Positions 1 to 7,078 of a stretch of 29,174 nucleotides of DNA are shown one piece after another. Position 1 is the first letter of the stretch; every line of letters starts with the position of its first letter. This DNA is from Rhodobacteraceae bacterium UBA1943 (GTDB taxonomy: Bacteria; Pseudomonadota; Alphaproteobacteria; Rhodobacterales; Rhodobacteraceae): positions 1-29,174 of the forward strand of contig DDEX01000076.1 in assembly GCA_002336845.1 (NCBI GenBank), read 5' to 3'. The notes under the pieces are model-generated. The model was not told where the DNA came from, made no database searches, and worked only from the letters and a program-made list of their open reading frames with translations. A program made the translations under genes and the position numbers.

Positions 1-21
1 CGAGCCCCGTCAACCGCGCCA
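1..21 (+). tRNA. 3' end of a tRNA, probably tRNA-Asp (truncated by window edge)
   Basis: The first 21 bases parse exactly as the end of a tRNA. There are five T-loop bases (CGAGC), the 3' half of the T stem (CCCGT), a 7-base acceptor strand (CAACCGC), a discriminator G and an encoded CCA. The acceptor would pair with a 5' strand GCGGTTG lying before the window. A discriminator G73 with a T-arm ending TTCGAGY-CCCGT is what bacterial tRNA-Asp has; tRNA-Asn also carries G73 and is the alternative. The anticodon is not in the window, so the identity is inference. A pyrimidine-rich tract with TTTT follows at 22-33. Confidence 0.72.
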
Positions 22-365
22 CTTCTTCCTTTTGATGACCGGATGAACAGTGGCGCTGCGCCACCGTCACTCCTGCGTTGCGCATTGGGCAGACACGCCG
101 CATTCACATCGATGAGATTCGCGCAAGATATTGAAACAAATTGCGTATCTCTCAGATTTTCTGGGCACGATACAGGCGCGTGAAGCCCGTCCTCACGACC
201 GATCAGAAGCGCGCAAGGGGGGCTATCGCGCCCGCCGCCGGGGTGCGATGTTTCACCCCAAGGCTGCGGTCCGCCGGGCGCCACATCGCCGACGCGACAG
301 ACCGGGACGGCCTTGACCAATCGGCCCGGAGCGTGGGTGCGACCCCGACCGGGATGGAGCTTATG
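22..365. other. Intergenic stretch between tRNA and DUF1344 gene
   Basis: No supported gene lies here. A short hairpin, GTGGCG (50-55) with CGCCAC (59-64) around a 3-base loop, follows the tRNA and may end or process its transcript, but it has no T run behind it. An open frame runs from 141 into the DUF1344 gene, but its upstream part has arginine-rich, shadow-like composition and no clear ribosome site. The AT-richer part around 120-175 is the likeliest place for a promoter, but I cannot define one. Confidence 0.5.
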
Positions 366-626
366 ATGCGCAAGACCATTTTCTCCACCATCACCCTTGT
401 TGCAGCCCTTGCCACCGCCGGCACCGCCATGGCAGCGCCCAGTGTCACGATGGGCACGATCAAGGCCCTGGACGCCAAGACCCATACTGTCACCCTGGCG
501 AACGGCACCACCTATCAGTTGCCCAAGACCTTCAAGACCGAAGGCTTCAAGGCGGGTGAGAAGGTCAAGATCACCTGGGAGATGAAGGGCAAGGCCCATG
601 AGGCCAGCGCGATGACCGCCGGCTGA
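366..626 (+). CDS. Small secreted DUF1344-type protein
   Basis: This 86-residue protein has an N-terminal signal peptide (about residues 1-21, ending in TAMAA). The rest resembles the DUF1344 family: a G-T/V-I-K-x-L/V-D-A segment, T-x-T-L-A-N/D-G-T-x-Y, LPK-x-F and a lysine-rich GEKVKITWEMK tail. These are small periplasmic proteins common in alphaproteobacteria, and no biochemical function is established. The start at 366 has GGAG at 356-359, six bases upstream; an ATG at 363 is too close to that site. The gene stands alone and ends before a strong terminator facing the converging acetyltransferase gene. The family call is from memory of the family pattern and fairly secure; the function is unknown. 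Confidence 0.8.
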   Translation: MRKTIFSTITLVAALATAGTAMAAPSVTMGTIKALDAKTHTVTLANGTTYQLPKTFKTEGFKAGEKVKITWEMKGKAHEASAMTAG

Positions 627-657
627 TTCCCCCAGGACAATGGCTGGCAGTCATGAG

Positions 658-681
658 CGGGGGCCTGCGGGCCCCCGTTTT
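658..681 (+). terminator. Rho-independent terminator after DUF1344 gene
   Basis: An eight-base GC stem, CGGGGGCC (658-665) with GGCCCCCG (670-677), closes a 4-base loop and is followed by TTTT. It sits in the 55-base gap between converging genes. The T run is on the + strand, so it serves mainly the upstream gene, though the hairpin could also act on the opposite strand. Confidence 0.85.
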
Positions 682-1122
682 CTATGGGGCCAGCCGGCTG
701 CGATAGCGGATGTGCCCGTCATACTCCGACAGCGTGTCATACAGCCGCCGCGCCTGTGCGTTGCCTTCCTCGGTCATCCACCACACCCGCGAGAACCCCC
801 GCGCGCGGGCAATCTCGAACAGATCGGCGATCAGCGCGCGTCCCAGCCCCTTACCGCGCGCCTGCGGATCAACGAACAGATCCTCCAGATACAGGTCGTC
901 CGCCATCGCCCAGCTAGAGGGGTGATGGTTCCACAGTGCAAAGCCGATCACCCGCCCGCCGTCTTCGGCCAGCCGCAGGTTCATCGGGCCGTCGGCCATG
1001 ATCCGCGCCCAGGTCAGCGCGGTCTGCGCCTCGGGCAATTCCACCCCGTAAAACGCCAGATAACCGGCCCATAGCCCGCGCCAGGCCGCTTCGTCCCCTG
1101 GCCCTGCATCCCTGATCTTCAT
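682..1122 (-). CDS. GNAT-family N-acetyltransferase
   Basis: This 146-residue protein has the GNAT fold pattern. An acceptor-side N-terminal part is followed by strand beta-4 (DLYLEDLFVDP, about residues 76-86). The acetyl-CoA pyrophosphate loop ARGKGLGRALI (about 88-98) comes next, then a C-terminal N-x-x-A-x-x-L-Y motif (NAQARRLYDTL). Length is normal for a stand-alone GNAT enzyme. The family transfers an acetyl group from acetyl-CoA to an amine; the substrate cannot be read from sequence. The start at 1122 lies in an ATGAAATGA context with only a weak purine-rich site upstream. It lies 55 bases downstream of the M20 dipeptidase gene in the same direction, separated by a hairpin, so joint transcription is possible but not certain. 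Confidence 0.88.
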   Translation of the reverse strand: MKIRDAGPGDEAAWRGLWAGYLAFYGVELPEAQTALTWARIMADGPMNLRLAEDGGRVIGFALWNHHPSSWAMADDLYLEDLFVDPQARGKGLGRALIADLFEIARARGFSRVWWMTEEGNAQARRLYDTLSEYDGHIRYRSRLAP

Positions 1123-1152
1123 TTCATCTGTTCACAAATATCCTCGGGGGGT

Positions 1153-1174
1153 GCGGGGGGCGAAGCGCCCCCGC
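1153..1174 (-). terminator. GC-rich hairpin after M20 dipeptidase gene
   Basis: GCGGGGGGCG (1153-1162) pairs with CGCCCCCGC (1166-1174) with one bulged G and a 3-base loop. It begins four bases past the dipeptidase stop on the minus strand. No T run follows, so it may be a weak terminator or an mRNA 3'-end stabiliser rather than a classical terminator. Confidence 0.4.
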
Positions 1175-1177
1175 GTT

Positions 1178-2551
1178 CTACGCCTGCAACCGGGCCAGAA
1201 CCCGTGCCCAACTGCGGATGCCCTTGTGGAAGCATTCCACATCATACTTTTCGTTGGGCGAATGGATCTGGTCGTCATCGCGGCCAAAGCCGATCAGCAT
1301 GGCATCCATGCCCAGCACGGTCTTGAAATATCCCGAGATAGGGATCGATCCTCCGCAGCCGATATAGGCGGCCGGCACGCCCCATTCCTCGCTCAGCGCC
1401 TGACGGGCCGATTCGAAGGCGGGATCGTCGATCGCCATGACGCCTGCGGGCGAATTGCCGTGGCCGTGGAATTCCACCGTGCAATCGGGCGGCAGTTGTG
1501 CCTGCACCCAGGCGCGGAAGTTTTCGCGGATGGCGAAGGGGTCTTGCTTGCCCACCAGACGGAACGAAACCTTGGCATGGGCTTCTGCCGGCAGCACGGT
1601 CTTGAACCCCTCGCCGGTATAGCCGCCCCAGATGCCGTTGATTTCCGCTGTGGGCCGTGACCACAGCATTTCCAGGGGCGTACGGTCCACTTCGCCCGCA
1701 GGCACCGACAGGCCGACATCGCCCAGGAATTTCGCGGCATCAAAGGTCAGGTTCTGCCATTGGGCCCTGATCTCATCGGGCAATTCGGTGACGCCGTCAT
1801 AGAAATGCGGAATGGTGATGCGGCCTTGTGGGTCATGCAGACTGGCAAGAATTTTTGACAGCAACCGGATCGGGTTGATCGCCGCCCCGCCATAGCCGCC
1901 CGAGTGCAGATCCTTGTTGGGGCCGTGGATCGTCAGTTCCTCGCCCAAAAGCCCGCGCAGCATGGTGGTGATCGCCGGGGTCTGGTCATCGAACAGACCG
2001 GTATCGCAGATCAGCGCGATTTCCGATTTCAGCTCTGCCGCATTGTCTTTCATGAAGGGGATCAGGCTGGGTGAACCCGATTCCTCCTCGCCCTCCAGAA
2101 AGATCGTCAGCTTGCCCGGCAGGCTGCCATGCACCGCTTTCCACGCCCGGCAGGCCTCGACAAAGGTCATGAGCTGCCCCTTGTCATCCGACGCCCCGCG
2201 CCCCCGGATCAGCTTGCCATGCGGGCCGTCCTGCAATTCGGGCTCAAAAGGTGGCTTGTCCCAAAGGTTCAGCGGATCAACGGGTTGCACGTCATAGTGA
2301 CCGTAGAACAGCAGGTGCCGCCCGCCTGCGCCACCATGGCCCACCACCATCGGATGCCCGGGCGTCGGACGGCTGGAGGCATCAAAGCCCAGACCTTTCA
2401 GATCCTCGACCAGCCAATCGGCGGCCTTCGCGCATTCGGCCTTGTAGGCCGGATCGGTGGAAATCGAGGGGATGCGCAACAGCGCCATCAGGCGGTCCAG
2501 CGCCTGCGGCAGATCCTGGTCTATGCGGGCCAGCACGGCATCAAGGCTCAT
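1178..2551 (-). CDS. M20-family dipeptidase / metallopeptidase
   Basis: This 457-residue zinc-dependent exopeptidase of the M20 family resembles the dipeptidase (CNDP-like) branch. Visible metal and catalytic elements are HYDVQP with His85, GRGASDDKGQ with the bridging Asp122, the glutamate cluster GEEESGS (155-157), ICDTG with Asp183, and a late His in DQIHSPNE. A dimerisation domain lies between, with a conserved DLHSGGYGG segment. No signal peptide is seen, so it should act in the cytoplasm on small peptides. The start at 2551 (MSLDAVLAR) is chosen because GGAGAG lies just upstream; ATGs further out (2563, 2623) would place that site inside the gene. It is divergent from the next gene across 106 bases. 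Confidence 0.92.
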   Translation of the reverse strand: MSLDAVLARIDQDLPQALDRLMALLRIPSISTDPAYKAECAKAADWLVEDLKGLGFDASSRPTPGHPMVVGHGGAGGRHLLFYGHYDVQPVDPLNLWDKPPFEPELQDGPHGKLIRGRGASDDKGQLMTFVEACRAWKAVHGSLPGKLTIFLEGEEESGSPSLIPFMKDNAAELKSEIALICDTGLFDDQTPAITTMLRGLLGEELTIHGPNKDLHSGGYGGAAINPIRLLSKILASLHDPQGRITIPHFYDGVTELPDEIRAQWQNLTFDAAKFLGDVGLSVPAGEVDRTPLEMLWSRPTAEINGIWGGYTGEGFKTVLPAEAHAKVSFRLVGKQDPFAIRENFRAWVQAQLPPDCTVEFHGHGNSPAGVMAIDDPAFESARQALSEEWGVPAAYIGCGGSIPISGYFKTVLGMDAMLIGFGRDDDQIHSPNEKYDVECFHKGIRSWARVLARLQA

Positions 2552-2657
2552 CACTCTCTCCATCTCGTGAACGGCGGGGCGCAGCCTAGCAGGCAGGCGG
2601 GGACTGTCCAGAGCCAGCACCATGCGCTAGAAGGCCGCCATGTTACGGAGGTGCCCT

Positions 2658-3068
2658 ATGTCCTTGCGCGCAATCACGATCCTATCCCTTGGTCTTCTGG
2701 CCGGGGCCGCTCATTCCCAGACCGCCCCGGTGGAAACCGCCAAGCTGGGCAAATCGCAGGTCACGCTGACCGCCCATTCCTTTCTTACGCCCGAGGAATT
2801 GCAGACCCTGCGTCTGGTGATGACCAACAAACAGGCGCTGTCGGTGTTCCTGCCGGGCAAGCCTGCGAACTTCTCGGCCGTTGCCGTGTCGCCCAGCGAA
2901 GGCTTCATCCGGGGCGGCAAGCCCGTGGCCTCTGCCACTGCCGTGGCGGACCTACCTGATGCGGCCACCGCGCAGATGAATGCGATCCAAGGCTGCGACA
3001 AGGCCCGCGCCAAAGCCAGCGCGCCCTGCGTCGTGGTGCTGGAGGTTGGTCCGGCCAAGAAAAAATAA
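2658..3068 (+). CDS. Small secreted protein of unknown function
   Basis: This 136-residue protein has an N-terminal signal peptide (hydrophobic residues about 5-17, cleavage near AAHS-QTAP). The mature part has no motif I recognise. It contains one cysteine pair (GCDKARAKASAPC) that could form a disulfide, and a lysine-rich end. The ATG at 2658 is preferred over the one at 2640 because GGAGG at 2647-2651 sits six bases before it. It precedes hemA in the same direction, but the hairpin at 3071-3100 and the FNR-like site suggest hemA has its own promoter. Function unknown; probably periplasmic. Confidence 0.75.
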   Translation: MSLRAITILSLGLLAGAAHSQTAPVETAKLGKSQVTLTAHSFLTPEELQTLRLVMTNKQALSVFLPGKPANFSAVAVSPSEGFIRGGKPVASATAVADLPDAATAQMNAIQGCDKARAKASAPCVVVLEVGPAKKK

Positions 3069-3070
3069 TC

Positions 3071-3100
3071 GAAAGTCGGGGCGTCAAATTGCCCCCTTTC
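3071..3100 (+). terminator. Hairpin after the small secreted gene
   Basis: GAAAG (3071-3075) pairs with CTTTC (3096-3100), and inside it GGGGC (3078-3082) pairs with GCCCC (3091-3095) around an 8-base loop. Only three Ts lie at the end, within the stem, so termination strength is uncertain. Its place, two bases after the stop codon and before the hemA control region, fits a transcript end. Confidence 0.5.
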
Positions 3101-3113
3101 GGATAAAACGGAT

Positions 3114-3127
3114 TTGACGCACATCAA
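3114..3127 (+). promoter_or_regulatory. FNR/FnrL-type box in front of hemA
   Basis: TTGACGCACATCAA matches the FNR consensus TTGAT-N4-ATCAA at nine of ten fixed positions. It is centred between 3120 and 3121. TATAGG at 3148-3153 could be a -10 element; if transcription starts near 3162 the box would be centred close to -41.5, the usual place for class II activation by FNR. In R. sphaeroides hemA is known to respond to FnrL, which agrees with this reading. The transcription start is inferred. Confidence 0.8.
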
Positions 3128-3181
3128 TGCTGCCAAGGTCGCCCCGGTATAGGTCAGGGGCGTTGCCCAGGAGACGCCAAG

Positions 3182-4411
3182 ATGGACTATACCGCAGCAC
3201 TTGATGCCGCTTTGAACCGCCTGCACGACGAAGGCCGTTATCGGACCTTCATCGACATCAAGCGCAAGAAGGACCAGTTCCCCAAGGCGACCTGGACCAA
3301 GGCCGACGGTTCCGAAAAGGAAATCACCGTCTGGTGCGGCAATGACTATCTGGGCATGGGCCAGAATCCGGCGGTTCTGGCCGCGATGCATGAGGCGCTG
3401 GACGCGACCGGCGCCGGGTCGGGCGGCACGCGCAACATTTCGGGCACCACGGTTTACCACAACCGGCTGGAGGCCGAGATTGCCGACCTGCATGGCAAGG
3501 ATGCGGCGCTGGTGTTTTCGTCGGCCTACATCGCCAATGATGCGACGCTCTCTACGCTGCGGGTGCTGTTTCCCGGGCTGATCATCTATTCCGATGCGCT
3601 GAACCATGCCTCGATGATCGAAGGGGTGCGGCGCGGTGGGGGTCTCAAGCGCATCTTCCGCCACAATGACGTGGCCCACCTGCGCGAACTGATCGCCGCG
3701 GATGACCCTGCGGCGCCCAAGCTGATTGCCTTTGAATCGATCTATTCGATGGATGGCGATTTCGGCCCGATCAAGGAAATCTGCGATCTGGCAGAGGAGG
3801 TCGGTGCGCTGACTTACCTTGATGAGGTCCATGCCGTGGGCATGTATGGCCTGCGTGGGGCAGGGGTGGCAGAGCGTGATGGCCAGATGTACCGCGTGGA
3901 CATCATCAACGCCACTTTGGGCAAGGCTTTCGGGGTTTTTGGCGGCTATATTGCTGCAAGTGCAAAGATGGTGGATGCCATCCGCAGCTATGCGCCGGGC
4001 TTCATTTTCACCACCTCGCTGCCGCCTGCCGTGGCCGCCGGGGCTGCCGCCTCGATCGCGTTCCTGAAGTCGGCAGAAGGCCAAAAGCTGCGCGATTCCC
4101 AACAGTTGCACGCCCGCATCCTGAAAATGCGGCTGCGGGGTTTGGGCCTGCCGATCATCGACCATGGGTCACATATTGTGCCTGTGCATGTCGGCAACCC
4201 CATCCATTGCAAGATGCTGTCCGACATGCTGCTGGATCAGTTCGGCGTTTATGTCCAGCCGATCAACTTCCCCACCGTGCCGCGCGGAACCGAGCGTCTG
4301 CGCTTTACCCCCTCGCCAGTTCACGATGCGGGCCAGATTGACGCACTTGTGAAGGCGATGGATGCCCTTTGGCGGCACTGTGCGCTGAATCGCGCCGAGG
4401 CTTCTGCCTAA
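3182..4411 (+). CDS. hemA: 5-aminolevulinate synthase
   Basis: This 409-residue PLP enzyme condenses glycine with succinyl-CoA to give 5-aminolevulinate, the first step of tetrapyrrole synthesis by the C4 (Shemin) route. Visible family marks are WCGNDYLGM (51-59), GSGGTRNISGT (79-89), the YSDALNHASMIEG segment (136-148), FESIYSMDGD (184-193), LDEVHAVGMYG (213-223) and the PLP lysine Lys248 in NATLGKAFG. That lysine number and the total length match the Rhodobacter enzymes. The start has AGGAG at 3169-3173, eight bases upstream. The FNR-like box at 3114-3127 predicts induction at low oxygen, when heme and bacteriochlorophyll demand rises. It is followed by a separate gene, with 115 bases between. 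Confidence 0.98.
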   Translation: MDYTAALDAALNRLHDEGRYRTFIDIKRKKDQFPKATWTKADGSEKEITVWCGNDYLGMGQNPAVLAAMHEALDATGAGSGGTRNISGTTVYHNRLEAEIADLHGKDAALVFSSAYIANDATLSTLRVLFPGLIIYSDALNHASMIEGVRRGGGLKRIFRHNDVAHLRELIAADDPAAPKLIAFESIYSMDGDFGPIKEICDLAEEVGALTYLDEVHAVGMYGLRGAGVAERDGQMYRVDIINATLGKAFGVFGGYIAASAKMVDAIRSYAPGFIFTTSLPPAVAAGAAASIAFLKSAEGQKLRDSQQLHARILKMRLRGLGLPIIDHGSHIVPVHVGNPIHCKMLSDMLLDQFGVYVQPINFPTVPRGTERLRFTPSPVHDAGQIDALVKAMDALWRHCALNRAEASA

Positions 4412-4526
4412 GCCTGCTTCCGCATGTGCAGAATCGCTTGTCCTGTGTTACGGAAACCGACAAAAGAAGAGCGTGAGTCGCCGTGATCGGCGGCTTCTGG
4501 GGACAAGCGGGAAGGCAGGGCGGCGT

Positions 4527-5738
4527 ATGATCGGGCGGAGGTCAAAGACTCCGGCGCCAGAGGCGGACAAGCCGAAGGGGTTCGACGATTTCGAACTGCG
4601 TCTGGGTGACCTGATGCGGGGCGAACGGGCTACGCTGGGCAAAAGCCTGCTGGACGTCCAACGCGAATTGAAGATCAAGGCCACCTATATCGCCGCGATC
4701 GAAAACGCCGATGTCGGCGCGTTCGAGACCCCGGGTTTCATCGCGGGCTATGTGCGGTCCTATTCGCGCTATCTGGGCATGGACCCGGATATGGCCTTTG
4801 CCAAATTCTGCCGCGAGGCGAATTTTGAGGTGGCTCATGGCATGTCTGCCGCCGCTTCGCCCGTGTCTATCGCAGCTAAGCGCGCCCGCCGTACAGACGG
4901 CGAGGGGCATGACCCCATCGCCAATCCGGCGATTTCCTTTACGCCTGTCGGGCAAAGCCTGTTTTCGCGGGTTGAACCCGGTGCCATCGGCTCTATTGCG
5001 CTTCTGGTCGCGCTGATCGGGGCCATCGGCTATGGGGGATGGTCGGTGTTGCAAGAGGTGCAGCGCGTGCAGCTTGCCCCAATCGATCAGGCCCCGTCGG
5101 TCGTGGCCGAGATTGACCCCTTGGGCAATGTTGCGGGCGATGCGCCATTGGTCCGCTCTGCTCCGGCCCAGACGCAGCAGGTGGCTTCGGCTGACGGTGC
5201 GACGGCCGATCCGCTGGACCGTCTCTATCGCCCCGAGGCACTGGATGTGCCGGTGCTGGAGGCGCGGGATGGCCCGATCGGCACGATCAACCCGCGTCAA
5301 TCGACCGATGCCGCAACGGCCAGCGCCGTTGACGCCGCTGTGGCCGAAGCTGTGACCGGCGACAGCGTGCAGGTTGTCGCGCAGGCCAATCCGGGTGTGG
5401 AGCTGTTGGCGGTGCGCCCCTCGTGGGTGCAGGTGACGGCCAAGGATGGCACGGTTCTGTTCGAGAAGATTCTTGATGCGGGCGAACGCTATGCCGTGCC
5501 GCCGCTGCAAGAGGCTGCTGTGCTGCGCGCGGGCAATTCCGGCTCGGTCTATTTTCAGGTCAACGGCCAGACCTATGGCCCGGCGGCCAAGGGCGCCAAT
5601 GTGGTCAAGAACGTCAATCTGGGGGCCGAGGCCCTGCTTGCCGCCTATAAGCCCGCCGATCCGGCGGCGGATTCGGCTCTGGCGCAATTCGTCGCCGACG
5701 CTGGGGCTGTTGCAGCCCCTGTTCCCGCAACCGAATAA
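4527..5738 (+). CDS. RodZ-like helix-turn-helix membrane protein
   Basis: This protein of 403 residues has a RodZ-type layout. An N-terminal helix-turn-helix domain spans about residues 24-95 (LRLGDLMRGERATLGKSL, then KATYIAAIEN and the TPGFIAGYVRSYSRYLG stretch). A basic linker follows, then one transmembrane helix (about 153-174), a low-complexity periplasmic linker and a C-terminal DUF4115-like beta domain (WVQVTAKDGTVLFEKIL to the YFQVNGQTYGPA stretch). RodZ links MreB filaments to the wall machinery and helps set rod shape. Placement directly before ispG matches the rodZ-ispG order in E. coli. The ATG at 4527 is preferred; an in-frame GTG at 4473 would add 18 residues that look non-family. 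Confidence 0.88.
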   Translation: MIGRRSKTPAPEADKPKGFDDFELRLGDLMRGERATLGKSLLDVQRELKIKATYIAAIENADVGAFETPGFIAGYVRSYSRYLGMDPDMAFAKFCREANFEVAHGMSAAASPVSIAAKRARRTDGEGHDPIANPAISFTPVGQSLFSRVEPGAIGSIALLVALIGAIGYGGWSVLQEVQRVQLAPIDQAPSVVAEIDPLGNVAGDAPLVRSAPAQTQQVASADGATADPLDRLYRPEALDVPVLEARDGPIGTINPRQSTDAATASAVDAAVAEAVTGDSVQVVAQANPGVELLAVRPSWVQVTAKDGTVLFEKILDAGERYAVPPLQEAAVLRAGNSGSVYFQVNGQTYGPAAKGANVVKNVNLGAEALLAAYKPADPAADSALAQFVADAGAVAAPVPATE

Positions 5739-5753
5739 CCCTATTCGTGATGC

Positions 5754-5796
5754 CCAAAAGGCCCCGGTCGCATTGCGCCGGGGCCTTTTGGCTTTT
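5754..5796 (+). terminator. Strong rho-independent terminator between rodZ-like gene and ispG
   Basis: A perfect 14-base stem, CCAAAAGGCCCCGG (5754-5767) with CCGGGGCCTTTTGG (5778-5791), encloses a 10-base loop and is followed by CTTTT. The A and T runs built into the stem let it work in both directions. It separates the rodZ-like gene from ispG, so ispG needs its own promoter or readthrough. Confidence 0.9.
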
Positions 5797-5828
5797 ATCT
5801 AGGGCACGCGACACGCAGGAGATCCGCG

Positions 5829-6953
5829 ATGACCCACAATCCCGTTCGCCCCTGGCGCAATATCGAGCGCCGCGTCAGCCGTCAGATTCGCGTGGGCAAG
5901 GTGCTGGTCGGGGGCGATGCGCCGATCTCGGTCCAGACGATGACCAACACAATCACTTCGGATGTGGCCGCGACGCTGGAGCAGATTCAGCGCGCCGCGA
6001 TTGCCGGGGCCGACATCGTGCGGGTCTCCACCCCGGATGTGGAAAGCACCCGTGCCCTGCGCGAGATTTGCGCCGAAAGTCCGGTGCCGATCGTCGCCGA
6101 CATCCATTTCCACTATAAACGCGCCATCGAGGCGGCCGAGGCGGGCGCGGCCTGCCTGCGCATCAACCCCGGCAACATCGGCGATGCCAAACGCGTGGCC
6201 GAGGTGGTGAAGGCGGCAAAGGACCATGGCTGTTCCATCCGCATTGGCGTGAACGCCGGGTCTTTGGAAAAGCATCTCTTGGACAAGTATGGTGAGCCTT
6301 GCCCGGATGCGATGGTGGAAAGCGGTCTGGACCATATCAAGCTGTTGCAGGACAACGATTTTCACGAATACAAGATTTCGGTGAAGGCCAGTGATGTGTT
6401 CATGGCCGCCGCCGCCTATCAACAGCTTGCCCATGTCACCGATGCGCCGATCCACCTTGGCATCACCGAGGCGGGGGGGCTGGTTTCCGGCACGGTGAAA
6501 TCGGCCATCGGCCTTGGCAGCCTCTTGTGGTTCGGTATCGGCGATACGATCCGCGTTTCGCTTTCTGCCGATCCGGTCGAAGAGGTGAAGGTGGGGTTCG
6601 AGATCCTGAAATCCCTTGGCCTGCGCCACCGCGGCGTGACGATCATTTCCTGCCCAAGCTGCGCCCGTCAGGGGTTTGATGTGATCAAGACGGTGTCAGA
6701 GCTGGAAAAACGGCTGGCCCATGTGACCACCAGCCTCAGCCTGTCGATCATCGGCTGCGTGGTGAACGGGCCGGGTGAGGCGCTGATGACAGACATCGGC
6801 TTTACCGGCGGCGGGGCCGGGGCGGGCATGGTCTATCTGGCCGGAAAACAGCACCACAAGCTGGGCAATGACAAGATGATCGATCACATCGTCGAACTGG
6901 TCGAGGCGAAGGCCGCCGAGATCGAGGCAGAGGCGGCGAAGGCGGCCGAATAA
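5829..6953 (+). CDS. ispG: 4-hydroxy-3-methylbut-2-en-1-yl diphosphate synthase
   Basis: This 374-residue [4Fe-4S] enzyme (GcpE) converts methylerythritol cyclodiphosphate to HMBPP in the non-mevalonate isoprenoid pathway. Cluster ligands are visible as Cys275 and Cys278 (SCPSCARQGFD) and Cys310, with the conserved Glu317 (GCVVNGPGE). The TIM-barrel part carries MTNTITSDV (38-46), ADIHFHYKRA (90-99) and RINPGNIG (111-118). Length is normal for the short bacterial form. AGGAG at 5817-5821 supports the start. The C-terminus is a short Ala/Glu/Lys-rich helix. It converges with the DsbA-like gene across a REP-like hairpin pair. Confidence 0.98.
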   Translation: MTHNPVRPWRNIERRVSRQIRVGKVLVGGDAPISVQTMTNTITSDVAATLEQIQRAAIAGADIVRVSTPDVESTRALREICAESPVPIVADIHFHYKRAIEAAEAGAACLRINPGNIGDAKRVAEVVKAAKDHGCSIRIGVNAGSLEKHLLDKYGEPCPDAMVESGLDHIKLLQDNDFHEYKISVKASDVFMAAAAYQQLAHVTDAPIHLGITEAGGLVSGTVKSAIGLGSLLWFGIGDTIRVSLSADPVEEVKVGFEILKSLGLRHRGVTIISCPSCARQGFDVIKTVSELEKRLAHVTTSLSLSIIGCVVNGPGEALMTDIGFTGGGAGAGMVYLAGKQHHKLGNDKMIDHIVELVEAKAAEIEAEAAKAAE

Positions 6954-7069
6954 CCCCTCATCCTTACCCTCTCCCCCGGGGGGAGAGGGAATGCGCCTCT
7001 TCTGGCATGGGGCGAAGGTGGCCGATCAAGACCCCCTCTCCCCTGCGGGGGAGAGGGTAGGGTGAGGGG
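6954..7069. repeat. Pair of inverted REP-like hairpin elements
   Basis: Two copies of a roughly 36-base element lie head to head. The left copy (6954-6989) begins CCCCTCATCCTTACCCTCTC and folds on itself (CCCTCTCCCCC with GGGGGAGAGGG). The right copy (7032-7069) is its reverse complement with a few changes and also folds on itself. About 42 bases of other sequence lie between. The whole can form either two small hairpins or one long cruciform. It fills the gap between the converging ispG and DsbA-like genes and should end transcription from both sides. The pattern resembles bacterial REP/BIME intergenic repeats. Confidence 0.75.
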
Positions 7070-7078
7070 CGGCAGGGC

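Noticed and set aside
131..362. Coding sequence upstream of the DUF1344 signal peptide
   Set aside because: Arginine-rich composition without domain; the ribosome site and signal peptide place the start at 366.
3114..3153. TTGACG and TATAGG as a simple sigma-70 promoter for hemA
   Set aside because: The spacer would be 28 bases; the TTGACG is better read as part of the FNR box.
2711..4165. Long open frame antisense to hemA
   Set aside because: It overlaps hemA entirely, has shadow-like composition and no ribosome site; GC-rich codon use leaves antisense frames open.
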